64,000 nucleotides of DNA from Staphylococcus canis (GCF_016238445.1 NZ_JABANU010000002.1:1-64000); one strand, 5' to 3'. Positions 49,110 through 59,899 are shown, counted from the stretch's first letter. Numbers and translations: made by a program. The notes: generated from the letters alone by a model not told the origin.

Positions 49110-51047
49110 TTATCTTTGTTTTTTAAGACGAATTTCGTCTACTAAATCCCAAACAAACGTATCTTTTTCTACAGTTTCTTGATCTTTAGAACCATATTTT
49201 CTAACGTTAACCTCATTGTTTTCAACTTCCTTATCACCAACAACTAACTGGTAAGGGATTTTCTTCATTTGTGCTTCACGGATTTTATATCCCATCTTTT
49301 CATTACGATCATCAATGTGTACACGAACACCTTGAGATTTGAGCTCGTCTTGAATTTGACGTGCATAATCATAATGTAAATCAACATTAACTGGGATAAT
49401 CTCAACTTGTTGCGGTGCTAACCAAGTTGGGAATGCACCTTTAGTTTCTTCAGTTAAGAATGCAACAAAACGTTCCATAGTTGAAACTACACCACGATGA
49501 ATTACTACAGGTTGATGATGTTCACCATCTTGACCAATGTATGTGAGTTCAAATTTTTTCGGTAATAAGAAATCAAGTTGTGCAGTTGACAGTGTTTCTT
49601 CTTTACCCATAGCTGTTTTAACTTGCACATCTAATTTAGGTCCATAGAATGCCGCTTCACCAATAGCCTCTTCATAATCAAGGCCAAACTCATCAACAGC
49701 TTCTTTTAACATTGCTTCTGCTTTATTCCACATATCGTCATCATCGTAATATTTTTCTTTATCTTCTGGATCACGATAACTTAAGCGGAAAGTGTAATCT
49801 TTGAAACCAAAATCTTCATAAACGTCTAAAATCATTTGGACAACACGTTTAAACTCTTCCTTAATTTGGTCAGGACGTACAAATATGTGCGCATCATTTA
49901 GAGTCATGCCTCTTACGCGTTGTAAACCTGATACTGCACCACTAGCTTCATAACGATGCATTGTACCTAATTCTGCAATTCGAATTGGTAATTCACGGTA
50001 TGAATGAGGTTTATTTGCATAAATCATCATATGATGCGGGCAGTTCATTGGTCGTAAAACCATTGCTTCATCAGCATCTAATTGCATTGCTGGGAACATG
50101 TCATCTTGATAATGATCCCAGTGGCCTGAAGTTTTATAAAGCTCAACATTTGCCATAACTGGTGTATAAACATGGTCATATCCTAAACTAATTTCTTTAT
50201 CAACAATGTAACGTTCAATTTCACGACGAATTGTTGCGCCATTTGGTAACCAAAGTGGTAAACCTGCGCCAACCAATTGATTATTTGTGAATAATTCTAA
50301 ATCTTTACCAATGCGGCGATGGTCACGTTCTTTGCGTTCTTCTAACATTTTAAGATGAGCTTTTAAATCTTTTTTGTCAAAGAAGGCTGTACCGTAAATA
50401 CGTTGAAGCATTTTATTGTCGCTATCACCACGCCAATAAGCACCTGCAGTTGATAAAAGCTTGAATTCTTTTATTTTTGATGTAGATGGTACATGTACAC
50501 CACGACATAAGTCAGTAAATTCACCTTGTGAGTACAATGTTACTGATTCATCATCTGGAATTGCATCAATTAATTCTAATTTATACTCATCATCTTTAAA
50601 AAACTCCTTCGCTTCCTCTCGCGAAACAACTTTTCTTTCAATTTTGTGATTTTCATCAACAATCTGACGCATTGTTTTTTCGATTTTTTCGAAATCATCA
50701 CTTGATACTTTTTGATCCATATCAAAGTCATAATAAAAGCCGCCTTCAATAACTGGACCAACTCCGAATTTCACATCGCCATATAAGCGTTTTAATGCTT
50801 GTGCCATTAAGTGAGCTGTAGAATGACGAAGAACTTCGAGTGCTTCATCACTACCTTGAGTAATGATTTCTAAATCCCCATCAGTCTCTAAGGGTCTAGT
50901 TAAATCTACAAGCTGTTGATTGTATTTACCTGCTACTGCTTTTTTACGTAATCCAGGACTGATAGATTGTGCAATTTCTTCAGTTGTAATCCCTTTATCA
51001 AACTCCTTTTCATTGCCATCTGGAAAGCGTACTTTAATTTTTGACAT
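49110..51047 (-). CDS. thrS: Threonyl-tRNA synthetase, 645 aa
   Basis: This class II enzyme charges tRNA-Thr. Domains in order: TGS (about 1-63), the editing domain with the zinc-type [14 protein letters not shown], the catalytic core with [11 protein letters not shown] (zinc cysteine), motif 2 RMHR-like [20 protein letters not shown], motif 3 [19 protein letters not shown], and a C-terminal anticodon domain (about 540-645). I start at ATG 51047 after AGAGGAGG; a longer frame to 51092 lacks this signal. Confidence 0.97.
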   Translation of the reverse strand: MSKIKVRFPDGNEKEFDKGITTEEIAQSISPGLRKKAVAGKYNQQLVDLTRPLETDGDLEIITQGSDEALEVLRHSTAHLMAQALKRLYGDVKFGVGPVIEGGFYYDFDMDQKVSSDDFEKIEKTMRQIVDENHKIERKVVSREEAKEFFKDDEYKLELIDAIPDDESVTLYSQGEFTDLCRGVHVPSTSKIKEFKLLSTAGAYWRGDSDNKMLQRIYGTAFFDKKDLKAHLKMLEERKERDHRRIGKDLELFTNNQLVGAGLPLWLPNGATIRREIERYIVDKEISLGYDHVYTPVMANVELYKTSGHWDHYQDDMFPAMQLDADEAMVLRPMNCPHHMMIYANKPHSYRELPIRIAELGTMHRYEASGAVSGLQRVRGMTLNDAHIFVRPDQIKEEFKRVVQMILDVYEDFGFKDYTFRLSYRDPEDKEKYYDDDDMWNKAEAMLKEAVDEFGLDYEEAIGEAAFYGPKLDVQVKTAMGKEETLSTAQLDFLLPKKFELTYIGQDGEHHQPVVIHRGVVSTMERFVAFLTEETKGAFPTWLAPQQVEIIPVNVDLHYDYARQIQDELKSQGVRVHIDDRNEKMGYKIREAQMKKIPYQLVVGDKEVENNEVNVRKYGSKDQETVEKDTFVWDLVDEIRLKKQR

Positions 51048-51081
51048 GAAAATCCTCCTCTTCAAAATACGAATATAAAAT

Positions 51082-51335
51082 AAAAACCCCATCCCAAAAA
51101 GGGACGAGGTTTCGCGTTACCACCCTAATTTAAGACTCTCATCGTATATTTCTACATACTATATTGAGTCTCATCTCTACATAAGATAACGGTCTTGAGC
51201 CGGGTATTCATTACAAATACCATTTAAACAAGGGAGTAATATAACAAGTTACTGGCCACACTCTCAACATCCGTAGCTCTCTGTACAGTATTACATGTCA
51301 TACCATATCCTCTAATTTTACAAATATATTCTGAT
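51082..51335 (-). promoter_or_regulatory. T-box leader of thrS
   Basis: The minus strand carries AGGGTGGTAACGCGAA (51126-51111), followed by the terminator hairpin ACCTCGTCCC / GGGATGGGGT with a T-run at 51112-51082. Stem I with an AGAGAG K-turn-like block is present further upstream. I could not place the threonine specifier with confidence; ACT after CAGTA is a candidate. Confidence 0.92.
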
Positions 51336-51341
51336 AAATCT

Positions 51342-51369
51342 ATTATACCCCTATTTTTTTAATTTTCAA
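51342..51369 (-). promoter_or_regulatory. Promoter of the thrS T-box transcript
   Basis: TTGAAA (51369-51364), 16 bases, TATAAT (51347-51342) on the minus strand. The -35 box is in the last codons of dnaI. Confidence 0.7.
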
Positions 51370-52294
51370 TACTTTTTCTTCTATAATTTTCACCTTCAAG
51401 TTGATAAGGGTCACTTAAAGTTTTAATTCGTTCCATTATACGTTGTGCCTTCATACCATCTATACCTTGCTTAGTATCCGATAAATGATTTTCTAACTCA
51501 GTTAAATCTAGATTTGAACTAAAAAATGTAGGCAGTTCTTGAATCATTCGATAATGTAAAATAGGCCCTAATACTTCATCACGAACCCATGGTGTCAAAT
51601 CTTCAGCACCAATATCATCTAAAAATAACACTTTTGCTTCACGAACTTGTTTTATTTTTTTAGCTGTTGAGCCATCTTGAAAACCATTCTTTAATGTACG
51701 TATAAATTCTGGAACATAAATAATCATTGATGGAATACGATTGTCTTTTAATTCATTCGCAATGGCACCTAGTATAAATGACTTACCCGTTCCAAACTCA
51801 CCATACAGATAAAACCCTTTTGTAGTACGATGTTCAATTATTGCGTCAATAACATCATCTAGCTTCATAGCTAAATCTAAACGATTGCGTCGGGTCATAT
51901 AAATATCCTTAATTTTGGCATTAAGTGTGTCCGGATGCATATGAAATGATGTAATCATGCTACTCAGTTTTTTCTCTTCATCATGTCTTATTTTACATGG
52001 ACATGGTAAATAACGAATTTTAATTTGGTGGTTTTCGATATAAAGTTCTGGAATATGCCCTTTAATAAAGTTGGGACAGTTCTCGTAAGTATGATTATCC
52101 GTATAATATTTTTGTTGATCCTTATACTCTTGCAGAATATTTAAATCATTATCAATCATTTGTGATGTAACTTCTGATTGATGATCATTTAAAAATTGTT
52201 TAACATCTGGATCTGCTAATACTTGTCGCTTAATTTTTTCTATTCTTTTTTGAAGTGCTGGATTATTGCCAAATATTTGATTAAACTGTTGCAT
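51359..52294 (-). CDS. dnaI: Primosomal helicase loader DnaI, 311 aa
   Basis: DnaI loads the replicative helicase (DnaC in Gram-positives) at the origin and at restart sites. The N-terminal helicase-binding domain has zinc ligands in ENCPNFIKGH and YLPCPCKIRHD (about 73-105). The AAA+ core has Walker A YGEFGTGKSFIL (about 166-177) and Walker B VLFLDDIGAED. The start overlaps the dnaB stop by one base. Confidence 0.95.
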   Translation of the reverse strand: MQQFNQIFGNNPALQKRIEKIKRQVLADPDVKQFLNDHQSEVTSQMIDNDLNILQEYKDQQKYYTDNHTYENCPNFIKGHIPELYIENHQIKIRYLPCPCKIRHDEEKKLSSMITSFHMHPDTLNAKIKDIYMTRRNRLDLAMKLDDVIDAIIEHRTTKGFYLYGEFGTGKSFILGAIANELKDNRIPSMIIYVPEFIRTLKNGFQDGSTAKKIKQVREAKVLFLDDIGAEDLTPWVRDEVLGPILHYRMIQELPTFFSSNLDLTELENHLSDTKQGIDGMKAQRIMERIKTLSDPYQLEGENYRRKSIEN

Positions 52295-53673
52295 TACTTC
52301 TCACCTGCCCGACGCTTATGTTTTAATTTGTTTAAGAAAGCTTCTCTATCTTTAGCTAACGCTTCTTGATCTTCACTTTTTTGTTCGAATTCCTCAGGAT
52401 GCGTGACCCATCTTGGTTGTTTTTCTTTACGTTGATAGTAATTAGAGCGTTGAGTTCGACTATTTTTAGTATGACGTTTTTGTTGAGCGAGTTCTTCATT
52501 CTTTTGTGTCTCCATTGCTTTTTCATAAGCAGATCTCGCATCTGTTACACCACTTTTTTTCCATGTAGATGCTACAGAAAACACATATTTTTCAGGTAAG
52601 CTGTTATCTATTTTTTGCATAACATACTGTAACAGAATATTTATGACACCGAATCCGAATCCCTCTCGCTGCATTAACTCTTCAATCATATCTTTTTGAT
52701 ATTTAGGAGGTTCTGATCCGCCATAAGAGGTCAACATTACCACTGGGCTTAATTCATCCATTAAATCAAACCATTCTTCCCAACTCGAAACAGATTCAGC
52801 ATCTTTTTTGTACGTAGACTTTTGAACTGGCTTTTTATTCACCTGTAATGAAGGGAGTTGCTGATGGTTGTTCATAAGAAAATATTGCTTAGCTTGCTTT
52901 CGTAATTGGTTAATCGATAAACTTTGATCACTATTTAGAGATTTTAATATAATTGTTTTCATCACATCTGGAGATAAACGATAAAGTGTCGCTAATTGAT
53001 TTATCACAGATTTATTAGGTTCTGATAACACGCTACGACTCACATAATGTGACTGCAACATATCTGCTAATAACTCAAAATCAAATGCAACATCTGTTAA
53101 ATCAAGTCCTGGATACTGAGTTGTTTTTAAATCATGTGCTGGACTTACCTCGACGTGTTTAGGTACTTTAAATACATCTGTAAACTTTTTAGTAACTTCT
53201 GTATAACCTGTTAAATCAAATCGTTTAGGTATAAAATAATTTTTCAGAGACAGATAACGTTCTTTTCCTACAACTTCATAAAAATATATAGATAGCATTG
53301 GATCATTAAAAAAGTCAAATGCTGAAGGTGGCGGTAACAATTCATATACAAATTGTGTAACATTATCCGTATGTTTCACAAATGTTTTTAATAGCCCTAA
53401 ACCTTCAAGCAAGTCCAAACTTTCTCTGAAATCAATTAAATTCATTTTAAGCTCTGTCATTATCGTGTAATGTGTAATTTGTTGCTTTTGAGAGCCATCG
53501 TTAAATTGATTTAAAAATTGATATATACCTATGGCTGTCGCCCCTATTAATGGTGTAAACAAACGATTCAAAATTTCATAATGATCTGTATTATATTGAA
53601 AGTGCCGGATCACGGTGAAACCATCATGAGGACTTAACTGAGATTGAAATCTTGATATCGTCATTCTACTCAC
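52294..53673 (-). CDS. dnaB: Replication initiation protein DnaB (Bacillus type, helicase co-loader), 459 aa
   Basis: This is the Gram-positive DnaB, which attaches the origin to the membrane and co-loads the helicase with DnaD and DnaI. It is unrelated to the E. coli DnaB helicase. Two DnaB/DnaD-type domains are recognisable, the N-terminal winged-helix region (about 15-120) and DDBH2 (about 300-380, [20 protein letters not shown]). The C-terminal 70 residues are charged and probably disordered. It overlaps nrdR by eight bases and dnaI by one, so the three are cotranscribed. Confidence 0.93.
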   Translation of the reverse strand: MSRMTISRFQSQLSPHDGFTVIRHFQYNTDHYEILNRLFTPLIGATAIGIYQFLNQFNDGSQKQQITHYTIMTELKMNLIDFRESLDLLEGLGLLKTFVKHTDNVTQFVYELLPPPSAFDFFNDPMLSIYFYEVVGKERYLSLKNYFIPKRFDLTGYTEVTKKFTDVFKVPKHVEVSPAHDLKTTQYPGLDLTDVAFDFELLADMLQSHYVSRSVLSEPNKSVINQLATLYRLSPDVMKTIILKSLNSDQSLSINQLRKQAKQYFLMNNHQQLPSLQVNKKPVQKSTYKKDAESVSSWEEWFDLMDELSPVVMLTSYGGSEPPKYQKDMIEELMQREGFGFGVINILLQYVMQKIDNSLPEKYVFSVASTWKKSGVTDARSAYEKAMETQKNEELAQQKRHTKNSRTQRSNYYQRKEKQPRWVTHPEEFEQKSEDQEALAKDREAFLNKLKHKRRAGEK

Positions 53674-54133
53674 TCCGTCTATTTTCTTTTAATATACCTT
53701 GCATTGATTGAAGAAGTTGATCGACGTCTTTAAATTCACGATAAACCGAAGCAAAACGTACATACGATACTTGATCCACTTGCATTAATAAATCCATAAC
53801 ATATTCACCAATATCAAGTGAAGAAACCTCTGCAACGCCATCTTCTCTCAACTTCCACTCAACACGATTCGTGATTTCTTCTAATTGTTGAAATCCAACA
53901 GGTCTTTTTTCACATGAACGTACAAGTCCATTTAGAATCTTTTCTCGGTTAAATTGCTCTCTTGTACCATCTTTTTTTACTACAATTAATGGACTCATTT
54001 CAATATGTTCAAAAGTTGTGAAACGTGTACCACAATTTTCACATTCTCTTCTTCTTCTAATTGCATTCATATCATCAGCATGTCTAGAATCAACAACTTT
54101 AGACTGCGTATGATTACATTTGGGACATTTCAC
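53666..54133 (-). CDS. nrdR: Transcriptional repressor NrdR, 155 aa
   Basis: NrdR represses ribonucleotide reductase operons in response to ATP/dATP. The zinc ribbon ([15 protein letters not shown] ... [14 protein letters not shown], about 3-37) binds DNA at NrdR boxes, and the ATP-cone domain covers about 49-139 ([20 protein letters not shown]). Length is standard. It is upstream of dnaB-dnaI and links dNTP supply to replication initiation. Confidence 0.97.
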   Translation of the reverse strand: MKCPKCNHTQSKVVDSRHADDMNAIRRRRECENCGTRFTTFEHIEMSPLIVVKKDGTREQFNREKILNGLVRSCEKRPVGFQQLEEITNRVEWKLREDGVAEVSSLDIGEYVMDLLMQVDQVSYVRFASVYREFKDVDQLLQSMQGILKENRRSE

Positions 54134-54311
54134 GACTTTTCACCTTCTTCATGTCTAATTTTGCTCTATTATACTATAAACATCACTATTTCAAAAGTTC
54201 AACAGGTCAAGTGTTAACATCCTTAATAAATGCAAAATATAATTTTATTAAAATTAAATTGATAGTAGCTAATAAACACTTCACTAACCATTAAAAGTAT
54301 AGAACCAACAC

Positions 54312-54351
54312 AAAAAGGTTAGCACTCTGAAAACAGAATGCTAACCTTTTA
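54312..54351 (-). terminator. Terminator of gapB
   Basis: AAAAGGTTAGCA pairs with TGCTAACCTTTT around an inner CTCTG / CAGAA pair. The minus strand continues with TTGTG after a T-run. It lies 12 bases after the gapB stop. Confidence 0.88.
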
Positions 54352-54362
54352 TATAAAAAACC

Positions 54363-55361
54363 TTATAACTTTTCAGCAATGATTTGTAATACGTCAACAA
54401 CACGTGTAGAATAACCCCACTCGTTATCATACCAAGCGAGTACTTTTACTTTTTTATCATCAATAACCATTGTAGATTGAGCATCAATGATTGCCGAATG
54501 CGCATCAGTATTAAAGTCATCTGACACCAATGGCTCATCAGTAATATCTACAATGCCATCTAAATCGTTATCTCTGAATAATTGGTTAACTTCGTCTTTA
54601 GTTACAGATTGATTTAAATCTACAACTAAGTCTACTAATGAAACGTTTTTCGTTGGAACACGTAATGCCATACCGTGAACTTTTCCTTCTAATTCAGGTA
54701 AAACTAGTGCTAATGCTTTAGCTGCACCAGTTGATGTTGGAATAATACTTTCAAACGCTGCACGAGCACGTCGTAAGTCCTTGTGTGGATTGTCTAAGTT
54801 ATTTTGGTCATTAGTAACAGCATGCACTGTTGTCATTAATCCATTTTGAATTCCGAACTTGTCATTTAATAACTTAGCAACTGGCGCTAAACAGTTTGTA
54901 GTACATGATGCATTACTAAATATGTCATACTTTTCAACATCTAACGTATCATCATTCACACCTTTTACTACCGTTTGAACCTCTCCGCCTTTAGATGGGC
55001 CAGTTAATAAAACTTTTTTCGCTCCTGCATTAATGTGTGCGATTGCTTTATCGCCATGATTAAATTTACCAGTTGCCTCAACAACAACATCAATACCTAA
55101 ATCTTTCCATGGTAAATTTTCAGGATTACGGTCAGAAACCAATTTGATTTCTTTTCCATCGACTTTAATACCATTCTCAACTGCTTCAACCTTTTTATTG
55201 AAGCGGCCATGAGTTGTGTCATACTTGATAAGATGCGCAATAGTCTCTGATGGGTAGCTTGCGTTGATTGCTACAACTTCGATATCCTCTCTATTTAATG
55301 CAATTCTTAAAACCATACGGCCAATACGGCCTAAACCATTAATCGCAATCTTTGTCGTCAT
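54363..55361 (-). CDS. gapB: Glyceraldehyde-3-phosphate dehydrogenase, gluconeogenic GapB type, 332 aa
   Basis: The enzyme interconverts 1,3-bisphosphoglycerate and glyceraldehyde-3-phosphate. The Rossmann motif INGLGRIGRM, catalytic C153 in SNASCTTNCL, and WYDNEWGYS are present. Where NAD-specific GapA enzymes have NDL after the second strand, this has INASYP, as in NADP-preferring GapB. That and the isolated position, outside the glycolytic operon, support the gluconeogenic isozyme. I start at ATG 55361; an earlier GTG sits inside AAGGAG. It is slightly shorter at the C-terminus than S. aureus GapB as I remember it. Confidence 0.93.
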   Translation of the reverse strand: MTTKIAINGLGRIGRMVLRIALNREDIEVVAINASYPSETIAHLIKYDTTHGRFNKKVEAVENGIKVDGKEIKLVSDRNPENLPWKDLGIDVVVEATGKFNHGDKAIAHINAGAKKVLLTGPSKGGEVQTVVKGVNDDTLDVEKYDIFSNASCTTNCLAPVAKLLNDKFGIQNGLMTTVHAVTNDQNNLDNPHKDLRRARAAFESIIPTSTGAAKALALVLPELEGKVHGMALRVPTKNVSLVDLVVDLNQSVTKDEVNQLFRDNDLDGIVDITDEPLVSDDFNTDAHSAIIDAQSTMVIDDKKVKVLAWYDNEWGYSTRVVDVLQIIAEKL

Positions 55362-55427
55362 TTGAAAAAGCACTCCTTAGATATGTGTTATACTTTATAC
55401 AGATAAGTATATCATAATAATTCTAAA

Positions 55428-55442
55428 ATGAAATCGTTTTCT
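55428..55442. promoter_or_regulatory. Candidate cre (CcpA) site upstream of gapB
   Basis: ATGAAATCGTTTTCT fits the catabolite-responsive element consensus WTGNAANCGNWNNCW at every defined position. It is 67 bases upstream of the gapB start, where CcpA could repress transcription during growth on glucose, as expected for a gluconeogenic enzyme. The promoter boxes around it are weak and not assigned. Confidence 0.55.
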
Positions 55443-55544
55443 AATATCAATTTCACTTTATTTGTGTAATTATATTCACTGTTAAGTTGTTTTATGATTT
55501 AAATAGACCTCATTCCAAAAGAAATATGACTCAAAATAAAAAAA

Positions 55545-55576
55545 GAACGTACAGTTTATGCGGATACTGTACGTTC
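55545..55576 (-). terminator. Terminator of polA-mutM-coaE
   Basis: GAACGTACAGT (55545-55555) and ACTGTACGTTC (55566-55576) form a perfect 11-bp stem. The minus strand continues TTTTTTTATTT. It lies 24 bases after the coaE stop. Confidence 0.92.
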
Positions 55577-55600
55577 AAAATTAATAATCTAAAATACATT

Positions 55601-56236
55601 TTATGATGACGAAGATTCATCACTCAATGAATCAAATGATTCTATAAAACCTTTCTCAACAAGTATTTTTTCTAGGTTTTGCTTAAGTTCTAGTTTTGTG
55701 CCTAAATTATCAATGACAACGTCTGCCATACGACTTTTTTTATCAATAGAGATTTGACTGTAGATTCGAGCTTTCGCATCTTCAATAGACAAATCATTAC
55801 GCTCCATTAAACGATCGATTTGAATTGGTTCCGATGCGTAAACTAACCATACTTCATCTACAGTTTTTTCAAGATTATTCTCAAAAAGCAAAGGTATATC
55901 CATAATTACATTATACCCTTCTTTAAGATATTCATCTCTTTCTTTAGACATAATACGACTTACAATCGGATGAACAATTCGATTTAATTGCGCTCTTTTT
56001 TCGTCACTATAAAAGACTTGTTGCCCAATATACGCTCTATCCATTTCACCATCATCAGTCAGTGCTTCATCTCCAAATACTTCTTGCACTTTTTTTAAAC
56101 CTTCTGAACCTTTTTCAACTGCTTTTCGTGATGCAACATCTGCATCTACAATCTTAAATCCATGTATTTTTAGAAGTTCAGCAACTGTTGATTTACCCGT
56201 TGCAATACCACCTGTTAATCCAATAACTTTTGGCAT
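55601..56236 (-). CDS. coaE: Dephospho-CoA kinase, 211 aa
   Basis: CoaE phosphorylates dephospho-CoA in the last step of coenzyme A synthesis. P-loop is [17 protein letters not shown] (about 6-22), with [13 protein letters not shown], the lid region and [11 protein letters not shown]. The C-terminus is extended by about ten acidic and serine residues ([12 protein letters not shown]), which looks like a species-level extension. It follows mutM by 16 bases. Confidence 0.95.
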   Translation of the reverse strand: MPKVIGLTGGIATGKSTVAELLKIHGFKIVDADVASRKAVEKGSEGLKKVQEVFGDEALTDDGEMDRAYIGQQVFYSDEKRAQLNRIVHPIVSRIMSKERDEYLKEGYNVIMDIPLLFENNLEKTVDEVWLVYASEPIQIDRLMERNDLSIEDAKARIYSQISIDKKSRMADVVIDNLGTKLELKQNLEKILVEKGFIESFDSLSDESSSS

Positions 56237-56252
56237 ATTTTACTCATCCTTT

Positions 56253-57125
56253 TCAATGTTGACAATTAGGACAATAATGTGTGTTACGTCCACCAATTGT
56301 TTCTCTTTTTATAGCACTACCACATACTGAACATTGATCTTGTTGATACACTTTTAGATGATCTTGCATTGATCCACGTTGTCCATCAGCATGTACATAG
56401 TCTGATACACTTGTACCTCCATTCTCAATACCCATATTTAGTACTTTAATAACACTCTCATAAAGCTGTTCACGAGCCTTTGATGTTAAATGTTTACTTT
56501 TAGTATGCGGATTGATTGAGGCATCAAATAATGCTTCACAGGCATATATATTGCCACATCCTGCAATCACTTTATGATCTAAAATCATTTGTTTAATTGG
56601 CATTTCTTGATATTTTTTAATATCAAATTGCTTTAAGTAATGTACTAAACCTTCGTCGGTAAACGGTTCAGGAGCAATTTCTAATACTGAAGGATAAACA
56701 CTCAAATCACTTACATTTCGAATTTCTCCAAAACGACGAATATCCGAGTATACAAGCTTCAAACCATTTTCAAGATGAAAAATAACCTGCCAATGCTTTT
56801 TATAATTATAAATTGCTATATCATCAAGCGTTTGTACGACAAAAAAAGCACCTGACATCCCTAAATGAGAAATTAAAATTCGTTCATCATTATCTTTTTG
56901 AAGGTAGAAAAATAAATATTTACTTCTTCTTTCAATCGATGTAATACGGTAATCTATTGAATTTATTTTAAAATCTTCAAGACTTATCCCTTTAATAATT
57001 GTTTCTTTGTTTTGTGACTTTCCTGAGATAACTTTATCCGAAAATTCAACATCACTTATCCTTTGATTTAAAACAATTGGTTCAAGTCCACGTTTCACAT
57101 GTTCTACTTCTGGTAATTCTGGCAT
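56253..57125 (-). CDS. mutM: Formamidopyrimidine-DNA glycosylase MutM (Fpg), 290 aa
   Basis: MutM excises 8-oxoguanine and formamidopyrimidines. The N-terminal PELPEVE carries the catalytic proline after removal of Met, with E adjacent; LISHLGMSG, the helix-two-turn-helix DHKVIAGCGNIYACEALF, and the C-terminal zinc finger CSVCGSA ... YCPNCQ are complete. It is 18 bases after polA, its partner in repair synthesis. Confidence 0.97.
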   Translation of the reverse strand: MPELPEVEHVKRGLEPIVLNQRISDVEFSDKVISGKSQNKETIIKGISLEDFKINSIDYRITSIERRSKYLFFYLQKDNDERILISHLGMSGAFFVVQTLDDIAIYNYKKHWQVIFHLENGLKLVYSDIRRFGEIRNVSDLSVYPSVLEIAPEPFTDEGLVHYLKQFDIKKYQEMPIKQMILDHKVIAGCGNIYACEALFDASINPHTKSKHLTSKAREQLYESVIKVLNMGIENGGTSVSDYVHADGQRGSMQDHLKVYQQDQCSVCGSAIKRETIGGRNTHYCPNCQH

Positions 57126-57143
57126 TCTTTTTAAAACCTCTTT

Positions 57144-59777
57144 CTATTTTGCATCATACCACGTTTTGCCATAATTGGATTCCACTTCAAGAGGAACGTC
57201 TAATTCTAATGCATTAACCATAATATTTTCAATAAACTCACGGAATGCTTCTACTTCTGATTGTGGGACTTCAAAAATGAGTTCGTCATGCACTTGTAAT
57301 AAAAGTGTCGCATTAAAATCCGATTGTTGAATAGCCTCATGGAAATGTACCATCGCAAGTTTTATAATATCTGCAGCACTACCTTGTATTGGTGAGTTCA
57401 TCGCTGTGCGCTCAGCAAATCCTCGTTTATTAAAGTTACGACTTGTAATATCTGGTATATATCTACGACGTTTTAATAATGTTTCAACATACCCATCTTG
57501 TTTTGCATCTTGAATGATACTTTCCATATATTGCTTAACACCAGGAAAATGATCAAGGTAATCATCAATAAAAGTTTGAGCCGCTTTGCGTGATATACCT
57601 AAATTTTGACTTAATCCATAATCACTTATACCATAAACGATTCCAAAGTTTACAGCTTTAGCTTGACGTCTCATCAATGAAGTTACTTCATTTTCAGCTA
57701 CACCAAAAACCTTCATAGCCGTTGTGGTATGAATATCTTCATTATTTATAAATGCGTGTTGTAATGTTGCATCACCCGTAATATGAGCTAATACTCTTAA
57801 TTCAATTTGTGAATAGTCTGCTGCAAAAATAACCGTATCTTGATTAGCTGATTTAAAAGCTTTACGTATTTTACGCCCTTCTTCAAGACGAATTGGTATA
57901 TTTTGTAAATTAGGATCAACAGAAGACAAACGTCCAGTTTGTGCTAATGTTTGGTTAAATCGTGTATGAATTCGACCATCTTCCCAAATAACTTTTTGCA
58001 AGCCTTCAACGTATGTTGATTGTAACTTTGATAATGTACGATACTTTAATATAGACTCGATAATTTCATGTTCATTTCGTAACTTTTCTAATACATCTAC
58101 TGCTGTTGAATAACCAGTTTTTGTTTTTTTAATGATTGGTAATTGGAGTTTTTCGAATAAAATAACCCCCAATTGTTTTGGTGAATTCACATTGAAAGAC
58201 TCTCCTGCTTTTTCATGAATGTCAGCAACCAATTCATCCAATTTAGCTTGCAATTCTTTTTCCATTTCTTTAAGTGTATCTTTATCTGTGTATACACCAA
58301 CGTACTCCATTTCACTAAGAATATATGCAAGTGGCAACTCAATGTCTGATAATAAAACAAGTTGTTGATGTGATTCTAAAATCTCTAACATTCGTGGTCG
58401 TACATCGTGAATTGCCTTCAATATACTTGCAATATGCTGATTTAAAATTTCTGCATCAGGGACTTGGAATGATTTACCTTTTCCATATACTGATACATTT
58501 TCTTTTACATAATTGACGTCATACAAATTGACAACTGATTGAACATCATCAATTGTGTGAGAAGGATCAATTAAATATCCTGCTAACATCGCATCAAAAT
58601 GAATGTTTTGAATTTGAATATTTAAACGTTTCATTGCGATATAAGTTTTCTTAGCATCAAATACATATTTTTGTGTGTTTTTATCTTCTAACCATTGTTT
58701 AAGCATGTCATGTTCTTTTAATATCTCTGGTGTTACAACTACATAATGATGTCCATCATATATACCGAATTTAAGTATAGTGTCTTTTAGATAATTAACG
58801 CCTTCAATTTCAACATGTATACTCGCGGCATTTAAATTCTCAAATTGAATCACATCGATGTCAGGTGTTGGTTCGAATGAATATTCAGTGCTTTCAACAG
58901 ACTCGGCCACACTTTGATCCATAGCATCTAACAATTGTTTGAATTCTAGTTCCTTAAAAAGTTGTACTTTTTGTGTTTCATCGTTTGTATCTGGTATCTT
59001 AGTATCTTTTAATTGTACTGCTATGGGTGCATGGCGCTCAATAGTAGCAAGCGTTTTACTCATTAATGCATCTTCTTTACTATTTTCAAGCTTTTCTTTT
59101 AATTTTTTTCCAGATACATCTTCAATATTTTCATAAACACCTTCAACTGATTGAAATTGATGTAATAGTTTTAATGCTGTTTTTTCTCCAACACCAGCAA
59201 CGCCTGGAATGTTATCGGAATTATCTCCCATAAACCCTTTTAAATCAATAATTTGATGAGGCGCTAATCCACCATATTTTTCAGCAATAAATTCAGGTGT
59301 ATAATGATCAACATCAGTAATACCTTTTTTTGTATAGTAAATTGTGACATGATCAGAAGCAAGTTGTGTTAAGTCCCTATCACCTGTAATAATAACCGTT
59401 TCCATTCCAGCTTGATCTGCTTCAAGACTGAGTGTGCCAATGATATCGTCCGCTTCGTAATTTTCCAATTCATAACTTTGGATATGATATGCATCTAGAA
59501 GCTGACGTATTAATGGAAATTGCTCTGACAATTCCGGTGGTGTTTTTTGACGTCCACCTTTGTAATCTTTATAAGTTTCATGTCGAAATGTAGTTTTGCC
59601 AGCATCAAATGCAACTAAAAAATGTGAAGGTTGTTCTTCTTTTATAATTTTTTCTAACAACCTTGCAAATCCGTATATTGCATTGGTATGTATTCCAGCC
59701 TTATTTTGAAGTAACGGTAATGCATAAAACGCTCTAAAACTAAGACTATTTCCATCAATTAAAACTAATTTATCCAC
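57144..59777 (-). CDS. polA: DNA polymerase I, 877 aa
   Basis: Pol I performs Okazaki fragment processing and repair synthesis. The 5' nuclease domain covers about 1-290 (AFDAGKTTFRHE, YEADDIIGTL, TGDRDLTQLAS). The 3'-5' exonuclease-like domain (about 300-465) lacks the D-x-E pair, so proofreading appears lost, as in other Firmicutes. The polymerase domain (about 470-877) has AADYSQIELRVLAH (motif A), RRQAKAVNFGIVYG (B) and LLLQVHDELIFEVP (C). The start is GTG 59777, with GGAGGG six bases before it. First gene of polA-mutM-coaE. Confidence 0.96.
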   Translation of the reverse strand: MDKLVLIDGNSLSFRAFYALPLLQNKAGIHTNAIYGFARLLEKIIKEEQPSHFLVAFDAGKTTFRHETYKDYKGGRQKTPPELSEQFPLIRQLLDAYHIQSYELENYEADDIIGTLSLEADQAGMETVIITGDRDLTQLASDHVTIYYTKKGITDVDHYTPEFIAEKYGGLAPHQIIDLKGFMGDNSDNIPGVAGVGEKTALKLLHQFQSVEGVYENIEDVSGKKLKEKLENSKEDALMSKTLATIERHAPIAVQLKDTKIPDTNDETQKVQLFKELEFKQLLDAMDQSVAESVESTEYSFEPTPDIDVIQFENLNAASIHVEIEGVNYLKDTILKFGIYDGHHYVVVTPEILKEHDMLKQWLEDKNTQKYVFDAKKTYIAMKRLNIQIQNIHFDAMLAGYLIDPSHTIDDVQSVVNLYDVNYVKENVSVYGKGKSFQVPDAEILNQHIASILKAIHDVRPRMLEILESHQQLVLLSDIELPLAYILSEMEYVGVYTDKDTLKEMEKELQAKLDELVADIHEKAGESFNVNSPKQLGVILFEKLQLPIIKKTKTGYSTAVDVLEKLRNEHEIIESILKYRTLSKLQSTYVEGLQKVIWEDGRIHTRFNQTLAQTGRLSSVDPNLQNIPIRLEEGRKIRKAFKSANQDTVIFAADYSQIELRVLAHITGDATLQHAFINNEDIHTTTAMKVFGVAENEVTSLMRRQAKAVNFGIVYGISDYGLSQNLGISRKAAQTFIDDYLDHFPGVKQYMESIIQDAKQDGYVETLLKRRRYIPDITSRNFNKRGFAERTAMNSPIQGSAADIIKLAMVHFHEAIQQSDFNATLLLQVHDELIFEVPQSEVEAFREFIENIMVNALELDVPLEVESNYGKTWYDAK

Positions 59778-59863
59778 GCTATTCCCTCCAACATAATTTG
59801 TATACATTTTATCATAGAAGTTCGTATATCCATATTATCTTTTATTTCCACGTACTTAATCAA

Positions 59864-59899
59864 AATGACTTAGACTGAATCTCATCAATCTAAGTCATT
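59864..59899 (-). terminator. Terminator of phoP-phoR
   Basis: AATGACTTAGA (59864-59874) and TCTAAGTCATT (59889-59899) form a perfect 11-bp stem; the minus strand continues TTGATTAAG, a weak T-run. It lies 23 bases after the phoR stop. Confidence 0.75.

Noticed and set aside
52294-53673. dnaB as the replicative helicase
   Set aside because: No Walker motifs or RecA fold; the sequence and the dnaB-dnaI pairing fit the Gram-positive initiation protein.
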